Source: Thermodesulfobacteriota bacterium
GTDB lineage: Bacteria > Desulfobacterota_D > UBA1144 > Nemesobacterales > UBA2774
Length of the DNA: 64,000 nucleotides
Direction: 5' to 3'
NCBI GenBank assembly: GCA_040754335.1
Contig: JBFMCV010000008.1
Coordinates: forward strand, 62,001-126,000
The position numbers were made by a program, and so were the translations under genes. This document shows, piece by piece, positions 1-8,719 of the stretch (its first letter is position 1; each line of letters begins with the position of its first letter). The notes under the pieces were generated by a model. It had not been told where the DNA came from and searched no databases. It saw only the letters and a program-made list of their open reading frames with translations.

Positions 1-164
1 GTACTTTTACGTACAATCATTTCCCCCTCCTGAGAGCCAAGTCCTGACTCATTCCGTAACAGTTAGTAATTACACGATATTATCACGCTTGCCTCGCTGG
101 CATGGGCATTGCAAATATGCATGCGCATAGACCGATTCAAACTCGCACTGGGAGGTGTAGAACG

Positions 165-686
165 ATGAAAAGGTTCTTGGTTTTTACGGCAGCGGGATTA
201 ATGCTCACAGGAGCAGGTCTCGGAGCTCTCCCGGGAACGGGAGCTAAGGCCCAGGAACATGGGAGTTACGAGGACTACCAGGCTCAGCCGCAATACAACG
301 TTCAGGATACGGGCGCTATGGAGAGTGAATTCGCGAACGAGATGAAGGGAGCGCGCGCCCAGCAGGACCCGAACGAGATGGAGCGGCGCCAGTACATTCC
401 GCGGTTCATGGAAGGGTCTTCGGGTACGGTGCTGGGGACCGTCACCCTCGTCGGGGATGACGAAATGAGAATAGTCGAGAGCGGCACGGGCATCGAGCAT
501 GAGATAAAGATCACGGAAGCCCAGCAGAAGCAGCTCACGACAGGTTTTAACATAAGCGCCGAGCTCGAGAACGGGAGGCTCGTGAGCTTCGTAGAAGAGG
601 GAGTGCCGCCCGACGTAGAGAAGATAGTTTACGACGCTGAAAATCTGCCGACGGATAATATACTCGAGCAGCGATCGGCGTTTTGA
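165..686 (+). CDS. Exported protein, first of a tandem paralogous pair
   Basis: 173 aa. The ATG at 165 is chosen because GGAGGTG lies 7 nt upstream; an in-frame ATG at 102 has no such site. Residues 1-30 (MKRFLVFTAAG... ending TGAKAQ) form a signal peptide, so the product should be periplasmic or surface-exposed. The C-terminal 80 residues (GTVTLVGDDEMRI to NILEQ) match the next gene (1099-1530) almost residue for residue, while the N-terminal spacers differ. That region has the pattern of a small beta-rich domain (GT-x-TLVG, GIEHEIKI, ENGRLVSF). I recognise no named family and propose no function. It is monocistronic, ending in a terminator at 818-853. Confidence 0.85.
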   Translation: MKRFLVFTAAGLMLTGAGLGALPGTGAKAQEHGSYEDYQAQPQYNVQDTGAMESEFANEMKGARAQQDPNEMERRQYIPRFMEGSSGTVLGTVTLVGDDEMRIVESGTGIEHEIKITEAQQKQLTTGFNISAELENGRLVSFVEEGVPPDVEKIVYDAENLPTDNILEQRSAF

Positions 687-1098
687 GAACGGGCCTGCGG
701 TCCGTCTTTCATCACGATGTAGAGCGTCGCGGGGTTCCTTACCCCGGGGGACCTGCGGCGCATATTAATTCGGGATAACAGGTTAACCGGAAATGGGACA
801 GGGAGCGCTTTGCAAAGAAAGCCCGTATCATTCCTGCGGAGGATGCGGGCTTTCATCTTTTCGCTCACGAGAAGATTTCCGCGGGCAAGATGCCTTTGTT
901 CGTACTGTTAAATTACCTACACATTAAACCGTCCGTATTCGTACAATTGACCTGCGTTCACTTCAGGAAATGAATTCGTATTCTCCTAAGCATCTGTAAT
1001 TACGTCCTGTTTCTCCCCGGTCTCATGCGGCATACGCCTTGCACTTATATCCGTAAAGAAGGTCATTGTTTTTATCTAAAAACAGGAGGTGAAAAAAA
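687..1098. other. Intergenic gap with terminator and 5' region of the second paralogue
   Basis: About 410 bp without a credible gene. It holds the hairpin terminator at 818-853. An AT-rich stretch follows (900-1075) and should carry the promoter of the 1099 gene. GGAGGTG at 1084-1090 is that gene's ribosome-binding site. No other structure was recognised. Confidence 0.6.
818..853 (+). terminator. Rho-independent terminator of the first tandem paralogue
   Basis: Stem AAAGCCCGTATC (818-829) pairs with GATGCGGGCTTT (842-853), with one T-G wobble. A T-rich stretch (CATCTTTT) follows. The second paralogue has the same hairpin at 1701-1736, where the wobble is replaced by a T-A pair. Confidence 0.8.
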
Positions 1099-1530
1099 AT
1101 GAGAAAGATAATGACCATGTTTTTCAGCGTAATGCTTTTCACTTTCGTGGGGTTGGGCGTTATGGGTAATGCGGCTGAAGATCCGAGCGGTGCCGAAAGC
1201 ATGCAGCAAAGCTCTCAGTACATGCAGGAACAGCAGCCGATGACCACCGAGGGTGCACAAAGCATACGTGGGACCATCACTCTCGTTGGTAATGACCAGA
1301 TAAATGTCAAGGAGACTGCTACCGGAATGGAGCATCAGATCCGCGTAAACGAGACCCAGGAAGCAGAGCTCACGACAGGATACGACATTACCGCACTGGT
1401 GGAGAACGGGAAGCTCGTCTCCTATACGCTTGAGGGTGTTCCGCCGAATGTGAAGGAGATAGTCTACACGGCTAGGAACCTTCCGGACGAGAACATTCTG
1501 GAGCAGCAGCCGCAGCCGAGAATGTTCTGA
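1099..1530 (+). CDS. Exported protein, second of the tandem paralogous pair
   Basis: 143 aa with a strong ribosome-binding site (GGAGGTG, 8 nt before the ATG). Residues 1-25 (MRKIMTMFFSVMLFTFVGLGVMGNA) are a signal peptide. A short Gln/Met-rich spacer is followed by the domain shared with the upstream gene: GTITLVGNDQINV, GMEHQIRV, LTTGYDITA, VENGKLVSY, EGVPPNVKEIVY, NILEQ. The duplicated unit includes the terminator. The differing spacer suggests the two copies have diverged in reach or partner while keeping the same C-terminal fold. Function unknown. Confidence 0.85.
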   Translation: MRKIMTMFFSVMLFTFVGLGVMGNAAEDPSGAESMQQSSQYMQEQQPMTTEGAQSIRGTITLVGNDQINVKETATGMEHQIRVNETQEAELTTGYDITALVENGKLVSYTLEGVPPNVKEIVYTARNLPDENILEQQPQPRMF

Positions 1531-1700
1531 GTCCCTGTTAAGGGAACGCCGGCAAGTCGGCTCTTATGTATGAATTTGCTCGTTGGATGACACGGCGGGG
1601 TTGCCGCTTTGGAGAACAAAGAGCGGCACCGCAGTGCATATTAAACGGGCGCAGCATTGAAAAGTTATATCGGAAGCGGGACAGGGAGCGCTTTTCGAGG

Positions 1701-1744
1701 GAAGCCCGTATCATTCCTGCGGAGGATACGGGCTTCGTATTTTT
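1701..1744 (+). terminator. Rho-independent terminator of the second tandem paralogue
   Basis: Perfect 12-bp stem GAAGCCCGTATC (1701-1712) / GATACGGGCTTC (1725-1736), then GTATTTTTG. The loop (ATTCCTGCGGAG) is the same as in the terminator at 818-853, so the terminator was duplicated with the gene. Confidence 0.85.
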
Positions 1745-1800
1745 GTTCTGGCTATATGCTGCCGTGCGAGGCTGCTTTTCCTTCTGACATTGCAGAATTG

Positions 1801-2530
1801 GCGGCGGATCAGAAACGCAAATAAATTTCCTACCCCTTGAGGGACGATTGCAAGCAACAGTTCTGAGCAGGCGTAAGAACTGGTCACTTCCGGCTGATTA
1901 CTATTTAGGGTCTGTTTATGGTAATTGGGATATTAATATGAATTGCGCAATCGGTCGCCTCGTAACAAAGGCACAGAAGCACATTAACTACCTGCTCAAT
2001 GTTGCATAAGACAAAACAGGATTAAGGTGGTGGTTACACCTCTCATTCCTCCATCAAAGATAACCCGTTCCCCCTTCCTTATAATTCCTTCCCCCTTGAG
2101 GGGGGAAGGGTAGGATGGGGGTGATAAAACCAGTTCGTGCTGCTTGCGGCACGTCGCCCGAAGGCTATGAGCCGTAGGGGGATGAGCCGCATGGTGATTA
2201 GCGAAGCAGGGTAGCGCAGACAGACTTGTCCCGGCGTAGCCGTCGGCGAAGCCGGAAACGACTGCGGCAATCTCATCTTATACTTGTCATTTCGACCACT
2301 GCTTCGAGCGAGCGAGAAGTAGGACGACCTCGGTTAATTACGAATTTGCCGCTTCCACACCGCTTCTCAGCCGCAGAAATCAAAAAGGGAGAAATCTGTT
2401 TGTTGCGTTTAATTCCCCCTTTGAAAAAGGGGGATTAAGGGGGATTTAATTTGCTCTTCTTTTACTGTCACCCCGAACTCGTTTCAGGGTCTAAGTTTTT
2501 GTCTTTCCGAAATTCCTGACCTGGGGTCCT
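1801..2530. repeat. Intergenic block of nested palindromic repeats
   Basis: There is no credible gene between 1531 and 2561. A hairpin repeat of the CCCCTTGAGGGG type begins near 1826 and resumes at about 2022 (AGGATTAAGGTGG). Inserted in it is an element with arms CGATTGC (1845-1851) / GCAATCG (1947-1953). Inside that lies a second one with arms CAGTTCT (1858-1864) / AGAACTG (1876-1882). Both copies are followed by GGTC. An undisturbed copy of the outer repeat is at 2080-2130. A further CCCCCTTT/AAAGGGGG hairpin lies at 2410-2448. TCATTTCGA and GTTTCAGG motifs of other families are also present. Confidence 0.75.
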
Positions 2531-2561
2531 GAAACGATTCCAATTGTGGAGAAACCAATCC

Positions 2562-3119
2562 CTACTCGATCTCCGACACGTACGGAATATAGGGGTAGGC
2601 GGGGTCCAGGGGGCCTGTCCTCGGGTTAGTCAGGTGGTTGATGAACGAGAACTCGGCCACGGGCTTGTTTTCTTCACCTCGCGTGAAGCCGAGGGTGATT
2701 TTGGTTAGGCCGTGAAAGTCCTCAGTCGTGATGTGCACCGTGTCGCCCGGCTTGAGCGCGCCCTCGTGCTCGCTCACGTCCCTTATCTCGCCCTCGAGCC
2801 TCCCGAGCTTCTTCTTGAGCACCTCGGGGTCTATGTTCGTCGCCTCGAAAACGATGTACGTGCGGGCCTTGCTTATGGGCTTCGTGATAATGAGCACGTT
2901 GTAGTCCTCAGGGCCTATGGCTCCGGGCGGGCTGTACCAGCCGTACCTGCCCGTGACCACGTCCCCGTTCCCCACGTTAAACCTGTGATGCCCGGGCTGC
3001 GACGGCCAGTGCACATCCACGACGACGCCGTATCCCTCCGGCATCGGGGCGTCCGCCCCGTAAGAGTAAGCGGTGAAAACCAGCATGAGCGCAATAACCG
3101 GAAGGATCGGGCGTGTCAT
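2562..3119 (-). CDS. Exported hypothetical protein
   Basis: 185 aa, preceded by GGAGGATGTTC before the ATG. Residues 1-21 (MTRPILPVIALMLVFTAYSYG) are a signal peptide. The mature part is mixed alpha/beta with a PEGYGVVVDVHW start, several Tyr/Pro-rich stretches and a conserved-looking PLDPAYPYIPYV near the C-terminus. There are no cysteines or obvious catalytic motifs. I do not recognise the family. It stands alone between two repeat-filled gaps. Confidence 0.8.
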   Translation of the reverse strand: MTRPILPVIALMLVFTAYSYGADAPMPEGYGVVVDVHWPSQPGHHRFNVGNGDVVTGRYGWYSPPGAIGPEDYNVLIITKPISKARTYIVFEATNIDPEVLKKKLGRLEGEIRDVSEHEGALKPGDTVHITTEDFHGLTKITLGFTRGEENKPVAEFSFINHLTNPRTGPLDPAYPYIPYVSEIE

Positions 3120-3294
3120 GGAACATCCTCCTTTAAATTATCCCAAATTATAACCTGTTTTCACGCAAATGTTAATACTCTATTTTAAGTATTTTAATTG
3201 AAAGCTTTAAATTCCGAGGCTTTCCTTGGAAATCGGGAGGGGTTTAATCTAAATATCAAGTTTTCACGGTGTATTCTGTCAATCCACCATAATA

Positions 3295-3382
3295 ATCGCG
3301 GCAAGCCTGTCCCGGGCTTGACCCGGGAACCCGCTCCTACGAAATTACCCCTGAACCTCGTAGGAACGGCTTCCAGCCGCGA
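3295..3382. repeat. REP doublet (REPIN-like), with a palindrome nested in one REP
   Basis: Two REPs face each other. The left one (3295-3341) is ATCGCGGC...CCGCTCCTACG. Its loop holds a second palindrome, CCCGGG-CTTGA-CCCGGG, preceded by CCTGT. The right one (3360-3382) is GTAGGAACGGC TTCC AGCCGCGA. The same arrangement occurs at 10185-10277 and 58933-59028. A further hairpin element (TTCTGAGC...AGAACCGGTCG) lies at 3422-3452, inside a TCATTTCGA repeat. Confidence 0.75.
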
Positions 3383-3670
3383 CCATCACTGCATCAACCC
3401 TACCTCGTCATTTCGAACAACAGTTCTGAGCGTGCGCAAGAACCGGTCGCTGTTGGCTGATAACAAATAACTCACATCGACATCGTATATAATCTGCACA
3501 AACCAAAACGGGAAATCTATAATTGTCATTCTGAACCATGTCCCGGACGTGATCCGGGATCTATTCACGATCTCGTTTTTAAATCCCTGGTTTTAAGCTA
3601 ACAGAACGAGTCACTTCGACCCGAAAGCGTTTCAAAAAGCTTAATGGCCGGCGTTCTCCCCTTGATTCCA

Positions 3671-3722
3671 CATTATTTTAATCCCGGGCTATTTCATTTC
3701 TTCAGAAATTCGATTAAGATTA
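3671..3722 (+). promoter_or_regulatory. Conserved upstream leader shared with the 7275 gene
   Basis: About 51 bp from CATTATTTTAATCCCG to TTCGATTAA match 7194-7245 with about five differences. The distance to the start codon is nearly the same, and both genes encode similar IPTL-CTERM proteins. This could be a shared promoter or 5' leader, or simply the edge of the duplication. I see no clear -35/-10 pair. Confidence 0.5.
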
Positions 3723-3751
3723 GCACAAGTAAGCCCCGGGAGGATGATCAG

Positions 3752-4498
3752 ATGCGCATATTCCATCTTATATCATTAATGTTTTTCCTCGTATTCTCTT
3801 TATCATTTTCTGGTACCGGCGCTCAGGCTCAAGTTGATCCCTTCGTGAACGGCAGCTTCGAGACCGGGAATTTCACCGGATGGACAGTAGTTCAGGAGCC
3901 GGGCAGCGCGGGCAGCTGGTTTGTTTATAGCGGGGATGTTGCTCCTATTTCGCCCCACTTTGTTTTGCCTCCGCCTGTAGGCGTATTCGCCGCTATCTCC
4001 GACCAGCTGGAGTCGAGCTCTCAGGTCCTTTATCAGGATATAGACGTGCCGGCGGGATTATCGAGCGAGTGTTCCGTGATAATTTATTATGAAAATTTTG
4101 CGGAAGAATTCGTTACTGCCCCCGATCTGTCATATACGACGCAACCCAATCAACAGGCCAGAATTGATATAATGGACCCTTCGGCGGGGGATTTCGACGT
4201 GGGCGCGGGGGTGTTATTGAACATCTTCCAGACGAACCCGGGCGATCCGATATCGTTAGGTTATACCACAATAAATTTCGACCTGTCGCAGTTTGCGGGA
4301 ACGAATGTCAGGTTCAGGGTCGCCGAGGTGGATACGCTAAATTATTTTCTTTTCGCGATCGACTACGTAAGATGCGGTACCCGTGATGTAACAAGACCGA
4401 TCCCCACGCTCGGCGAGTGGGGCATGATCGCCATGGCGGGTGCGCTCGGCCTCGCGGGCCTCATTTTCGCCCGCCGCAGGCGGGTACGCGCAGCGTAG
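3752..4498 (+). CDS. IPTL-CTERM surface protein
   Basis: 248 aa from the ATG at 3752, which GGGAGGATGATCAG precedes; the longer reading frame runs into the leader. Residues 1-26 (MRIFHLISLMFFLVFSLSFSGTGAQA) are the signal peptide. The middle is a carbohydrate-binding-like beta-sandwich pattern (NGSFETGNFTGWTV at the start, VLYQDIDVP, DYVRCG at the end). The C-terminus is a sorting signal: IPTLGEWGMIAMAG, a hydrophobic span, and the basic tail ARRRRVRAA. IPTL-CTERM tails belong to the PEP-CTERM-like class, thought to be cut by a membrane-embedded sorting protease. None is in this window. Close paralogue of 7275-8018. Confidence 0.9.
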   Translation: MRIFHLISLMFFLVFSLSFSGTGAQAQVDPFVNGSFETGNFTGWTVVQEPGSAGSWFVYSGDVAPISPHFVLPPPVGVFAAISDQLESSSQVLYQDIDVPAGLSSECSVIIYYENFAEEFVTAPDLSYTTQPNQQARIDIMDPSAGDFDVGAGVLLNIFQTNPGDPISLGYTTINFDLSQFAGTNVRFRVAEVDTLNYFLFAIDYVRCGTRDVTRPIPTLGEWGMIAMAGALGLAGLIFARRRRVRAA

Positions 4499-4561
4499 CG
4501 ATTCTCCAGGCCTTTAATTCGGTTGTGAAACGCGGGTTTTAATAGGGAATCCTGCCCCCCC

Positions 4562-6697
4562 TCACAGGTAACTTACGTTATCGCGGCCGGCGTCCTCATT
4601 TTCCGCGATTCCGTACTTTCTGATTTCCTCGCATACCGCAATGACCACCCTGTCTCTCCCTTCCTCTTTCGCCCTGTACAGCGCTTGATCGGCCACGTTC
4701 AGGAGGCTGGAAGGCGATGCGGCGCTTTCCGGGTATACCGCCACTCCGATCGACAGCGTGATATTCTCGAGCATTCTGCCCGCGTGGAAGATCTGAATAT
4801 TCTTAACGTTGTTTCTCAGCCTCTCGGCCCTCTTGACCGCTTCTTCGAGCGATATCTTCGGCAGTATCAGTAAGAACTCTTCGCCTCCGTAGCGGCAAGC
4901 GACGTCTCCTGAGCGCACGTTATCCTGCAGCAGCTTCGCCAGGGTGGTAAGCACGGTGTCGCCCGCCTCGTGCCCGTGCCGATCGTTGTATTTCTTGAAA
5001 TGATCGACGTCCAGCAGCATGACTGCGACCGCGTCGTTTGCGCGTTTTGCGTATGCTATCTCCCGGCCGAGCGTCTCTACCATGTAGCCCCGGTTGTAGA
5101 GGCCTGTCAACGGGTCGCGTATCGATCTCTGCCGCAGCTTGTCCTGGAGCTTTATGTTCCTGAGCGCGAGTGAGGCGTATTCGGCTACCGATTTCGCCAG
5201 GCGCGCCTTGTTCTTAAAGCCTTTCTCCGTGAGATAGTTTACGCTGTCGGCGTACGCGCTTATGAACAGGACGCCCAGCGTGTTCGTCTGCGAAATGAGC
5301 GGGATGCAGAGGTAATCGTACGGCCGCGAGTCTTCGAGGTGGCCGCACCTGAGCTCGGTCTCGCAGTATTTCACGATATGCGTGGCACCCCGTCTGAGTC
5401 CCCAGCAATCGTCGATGGCGAATGCCTGTTTGGAAAGTCCCTGCTTGCCCCAGGCGGATACCTCCTCCACGAGGTCCCCTGAATCGTTTATCAGGCAGAT
5501 TGCCCCCGAATCTGTAGGGAAGAGCTTGCTTGCGTAAAGCGATATAGTCTTGCACGCTTCTTCCACGCTCAGACAGGACTGTACCACTTCGCTCATATCG
5601 TTGAGTATTTCGATTTGCTCGTTACGCCGCTCGAGCTCGTGCACCCTGCTGGACAGGCTCTGGTTCGTCGCGTTGAGCGTTTTCTCCATATGTTTGTACT
5701 GGTCTATATTCATGAAATTCCCGAGAGTCGCTCTCTCCCCGTTGAATTCCACAGGCGCTACGGTCTCCATTATCCATTTCACTTCGCCGTCCTTGGTCTT
5801 GACCCTGTACTCGTAGGGCTTCGTGCGCTCGCCTTTGAGCATCTTTATTGCATTCTCCCTCACAAGCTCCCTGTCTTCCTCGTAAACAAGGTCTATGCAT
5901 CTCGTTTTTTCGAGCAGCTCTTCCTCGCTGTAGCCCGTATATTTCTGGAACTGGGGGTTGACGAAATTGAAACCCCCTCCCTGGGCTATGTAGATTCCTA
6001 TCGGTGAATTTTTGAAGAGGTTGATGTAAAATTCCTCGGACTTCCTGTGCTCGGTCAGGTCGTGGACAATGAGGGTATAATGCTGATTGTTATGCGAGGT
6101 GTAACCGCTCACGGCGAGCTCGATCGGAATGCACGATCCGTCGGTGCGGATCCCGGTGGCTTCTATTATCTTATCACCTTCGCTCGTCTCGCCCGTCGCC
6201 AATAGCTTCCGGAGGACGTTCCCATTTTTCCCGTGACCGTCGCTTATTATCATTTTGATATTTTGTCCGATGAGCTCTTTCGGCGGGTATCCGAACATCT
6301 TTTCGGCCGCCTTGTTGAGCGATTGTATTATCCCGTGTCCGTCGATTGCGAGTATGCCGTCAGCGGCGTTGTCCATGATCCCACTCGTGAGCTTGGTGTT
6401 CTCTTTAACCTCTGAAAATAATGGTCTCAAGTAGAGCAGATAAATCAGGGGAGCGCAAAGCAGGCTGAATACGGCGACTTCGATGAGTATGTGGGTGTAG
6501 TCGAACGGATATTGGTGGAAATGGTAATCCAGAACCTCCGCTATCACCTTCGTGACTATCAGTATCCCCATTATCTGGACGATCGCCACGATCGGACTGC
6601 TGATTACAGAGTTATGCCTTTTGCTCCACCATTTATGGACGATGTACGCAATGCACGACATCGTTATGATTAAGAGTATAAGATCTAGTTTGTTCAT
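4562..6697 (-). CDS. Membrane sensor diguanylate cyclase (PAS-PAS-GAF-GGDEF)
   Basis: 711 aa from the ATG at 6697; a TTG at 6748 could extend it by 17 aa. The order is: N-terminal membrane helices within the first 110 residues, PAS (about 120-230, GIMDNAADGILAIDGHG), second PAS/PAC (about 235-350), a coiled-coil stretch, GAF-like (about 380-520), and GGDEF (about 540-700). The cyclase site is intact (RYGGEEFLLILP), with DPLTGLYNR and LDVDHFKKYND before it. An RxxD inhibitory site (RSGD) sits five residues before GGEEF. It should make c-di-GMP with product inhibition. It sits alone, convergent to the upstream IPTL-CTERM gene. Confidence 0.92.
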   Translation of the reverse strand: MNKLDLILLIITMSCIAYIVHKWWSKRHNSVISSPIVAIVQIMGILIVTKVIAEVLDYHFHQYPFDYTHILIEVAVFSLLCAPLIYLLYLRPLFSEVKENTKLTSGIMDNAADGILAIDGHGIIQSLNKAAEKMFGYPPKELIGQNIKMIISDGHGKNGNVLRKLLATGETSEGDKIIEATGIRTDGSCIPIELAVSGYTSHNNQHYTLIVHDLTEHRKSEEFYINLFKNSPIGIYIAQGGGFNFVNPQFQKYTGYSEEELLEKTRCIDLVYEEDRELVRENAIKMLKGERTKPYEYRVKTKDGEVKWIMETVAPVEFNGERATLGNFMNIDQYKHMEKTLNATNQSLSSRVHELERRNEQIEILNDMSEVVQSCLSVEEACKTISLYASKLFPTDSGAICLINDSGDLVEEVSAWGKQGLSKQAFAIDDCWGLRRGATHIVKYCETELRCGHLEDSRPYDYLCIPLISQTNTLGVLFISAYADSVNYLTEKGFKNKARLAKSVAEYASLALRNIKLQDKLRQRSIRDPLTGLYNRGYMVETLGREIAYAKRANDAVAVMLLDVDHFKKYNDRHGHEAGDTVLTTLAKLLQDNVRSGDVACRYGGEEFLLILPKISLEEAVKRAERLRNNVKNIQIFHAGRMLENITLSIGVAVYPESAASPSSLLNVADQALYRAKEEGRDRVVIAVCEEIRKYGIAENEDAGRDNVSYL

Positions 6698-6779
6698 CGT
6701 AGCGCCTCTTGCTCTCTTAGTAATTTTGTAAAGCAAATCATATGCCAATTATTTGTTGAAAATTCCGCGACTTCCTTAG

Positions 6780-7190
6780 ACATAACTCATATCAATCATG
6801 CACTATTTTCTTATTTTCCCCACAGACCTGCGACCTCAGGGGCGGCGCAAAGGACAAATATTGTCACTCTCTCCGCGATTTGGCAATTTTCATGCCCATC
6901 GTCTATTGTTGTTTATCTCTGCTCTATTCCATTCATTGACATTCCGCTCGGGGGATTCCTTAATATTCCTGTCATTTCGAACCGAAGCGTGAGAAATCTG
7001 TCTTTTACCTTTTCTTCTACTTCCTTCCCCCTCACAGGGGGAAGGTGAGGATGGGGGTAATAATCCCGTTCGCCTCTCCGTCCGTCGAAGCCCGAAGGGC
7101 GAAGTCGGATGTTTGCCTGGCGAAGTCCCGACAATACTGGGGAGTTGGAAACTTGGTGAAGGGCAAAGGACCGACTAATCCTTCCTTACT
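6780..7190. repeat. Intergenic repeats upstream of the second IPTL-CTERM gene
   Basis: No credible gene. A TCATTTCGA...GAGAAATCT repeat lies at 6973-7000, and a CCCCCTCACAGGGGG hairpin followed by AGGATGGGGGTAATAA lies at 7028-7064. The first 150 bp are AT-rich and may hold the promoter of the divergent cyclase gene. Confidence 0.55.
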
Positions 7191-7193
7191 TTC

Positions 7194-7245
7194 ACATTAT
7201 TTTAATCCCGTGCTGTTTCATTCCATCAGAAATTCGATTAAAATT
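7194..7245 (+). promoter_or_regulatory. Conserved upstream leader, copy 2
   Basis: Matches 3671-3722 with about five differences over 51 bp. It ends about 30 bp before the start codon of the IPTL-CTERM gene at 7275. See the first copy. Confidence 0.5.
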
Positions 7246-7274
7246 CATATGAGCAATTTCAAGGAGGATGATTC

Positions 7275-8018
7275 ATGAAACGATATTTCGCTTTTTCTAT
7301 TATTTTATCACTTTTATTACTTTCCTCGTTCCTGTCTATGAAAGCCCACGCTCAGTTGGAGCTTATCGAGAACGGGAGCTTCGAAACGGGTGACTTCACC
7401 GGCTGGACCGTGATTCAGGAGCCCGGGAGCGGAGGCGACTGGTTCGTTTACAGCGGGATTCTGACTCCGGCAAGCTCCCACACTGTACTGCCGCCGCCCG
7501 TTGGTGAATTCGCCGCCGTTACCGACCAGGGCGATCCGGGCTCCCAGGTGCTTTATCAGGATTTGGACATACCGGCTGGCGGCGGGGCTGAGTGCTCCGT
7601 CATAGTCTATTATGAGAATCCTGCCGAAGAGTTTGTTACCGCGTCAGATTTATCCTACCAGACCACTCCCAACCAGCAGGCGAGGATAGACATAATGGAT
7701 CCTGCGGCCGACCCGTTTGACGTTGGGGCGGGTGTTTTGTTGAATCTCTTCCAAACGAATCCGGGCGATCCGTTTTCACTAGGCTACACTACTCTGAACT
7801 TCGATCTGTCTCAGTTCGCGGGTACGACTGTCAGATTCAGGGCGGCCGAGGTGGATAATGAGGGGTTTTTTAATTTCTCGATCGACGATGTGACATGTGT
7901 GGCGCAAGTTTCCGAGAACATCCCCACGCTCGGCGAGTGGGGGATGATCGCTATGGCAGGCCTGCTCGGTCTCGCGGGGCTTATATACGCCCGCCGCAGG
8001 CGGAGTCTCACAGCGTAG
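7275..8018 (+). CDS. IPTL-CTERM surface protein, paralogue of 3752-4498
   Basis: 247 aa; AAGGAGGATGATTC precedes the ATG. Residues 1-27 are the signal peptide (ending MKAHAQ). The body repeats the 3752 protein along its length: NGSFETGDFTGWTVIQEPGSGGDWFVYSG, VLYQDLDIP, ECSVIVYYENPAEEFVTASDLSYQTT, DVGAGVLLN, NFDLSQFAGT. A beta-sandwich is expected. The C-terminal sorting signal is IPTLGEWGMIAMAGLLG followed by YARRRRSLTA. An intervening cyclase gene on the other strand separates the pair. Confidence 0.9.
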   Translation: MKRYFAFSIILSLLLLSSFLSMKAHAQLELIENGSFETGDFTGWTVIQEPGSGGDWFVYSGILTPASSHTVLPPPVGEFAAVTDQGDPGSQVLYQDLDIPAGGGAECSVIVYYENPAEEFVTASDLSYQTTPNQQARIDIMDPAADPFDVGAGVLLNLFQTNPGDPFSLGYTTLNFDLSQFAGTTVRFRAAEVDNEGFFNFSIDDVTCVAQVSENIPTLGEWGMIAMAGLLGLAGLIYARRRRSLTA

Positions 8019-8059
8019 GCGGTTCATCACTCCTGTTGATTCGAGGATTGTTTTTCTCT

Positions 8060-8100
8060 TTAATTCCCTCCTTTTGTAAAGGAGGGTCAGGGAGGATTTT
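8060..8100. repeat. CCCTCCTTT hairpin repeat
   Basis: CCCTCCTTTT-GT-AAAGGAGGG followed by TCAGGGAGGATTTT. This is an intact, empty copy of a repeat family that elsewhere (9172, 24478, 27320, 63018) carries other elements in its middle. Confidence 0.7.
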
Positions 8101-8161
8101 CATTTAGTTGCGTCATCCCCATATTTGCATTTACCCGCCCCCCGCGCATACTAACTAATGC

Positions 8162-8533
8162 ATGATCAACACCGTAGACGAGTTCATGGACGAGTTCGTG
8201 AAGCACAAGGACAAGGTCGAATGGTACCTCCACCAGCCGACCCCGTTCGCGAACTTCACCGACATAAGGGGGAGGGGCGTCCTCTGCAGTCCCGTGACCG
8301 TCATGTGCGACCCGCCCGTGCACTACCACCTCGACTTCATCGAGCTCGATGTGGACATACACCATTCCTTCGAGCTCGTCGTCAAGAACGCCTCCGAGTT
8401 CAGCCTCGCCTCGCTCCTGGAAGCGGTCGAGAAGTACCCGCCCGAGAAATTCCCCCGGAGCCGCGCCAGGGAAGCTTACGAGCTCCGGAAGAGACTCCTC
8501 GACGTGCTGGGACTAACCGAGCCGGAATCTTAG
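8162..8533 (+). CDS. Small acidic hypothetical protein
   Basis: 123 aa. Chosen over the overlapping frames because the protein has ordinary composition and alternating hydrophobic pattern (HLDFIELDVDIHHSFELVVKNASEF), and GC bias at third positions fits its neighbours. No good ribosome-binding site is visible. It is cytoplasmic by sequence, with a helical C-terminus (SLLEAVEKYPPEKF...YELRKRLLDVLG). Family not recognised. Confidence 0.6.
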   Translation: MINTVDEFMDEFVKHKDKVEWYLHQPTPFANFTDIRGRGVLCSPVTVMCDPPVHYHLDFIELDVDIHHSFELVVKNASEFSLASLLEAVEKYPPEKFPRSRAREAYELRKRLLDVLGLTEPES

Positions 8534-8719
8534 GCCGGACATTTTTGAACCCGGCAAGCCCGCAGACGGCGTAAGAAAATCTGACATACTACACAGGCCC
8601 CCTCTCTCTTTTCCCGGAAGTTCTGCAGAACGCACGGTTATCACTAAATTTATAAGTGCAGTCTTTACGGCACGCTGCGTGCATATATAATAATTAAAAA
8701 AGCGTTAGGGAGGGGCAAT

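Noticed and set aside
6775-6782. TTAGACA upstream of the diguanylate cyclase as a CarH operator
   Set aside because: A single 7-bp match without the TTGACA/TATAAT frame is expected by chance in 64 kb; also seen inside genes (10486).
8158-8574. 138-aa plus-strand frame and 8087-8365 minus-strand frame over the 8162 gene
   Set aside because: Both are Arg/His- or Val-rich shadows; the 8162 frame has normal protein composition.
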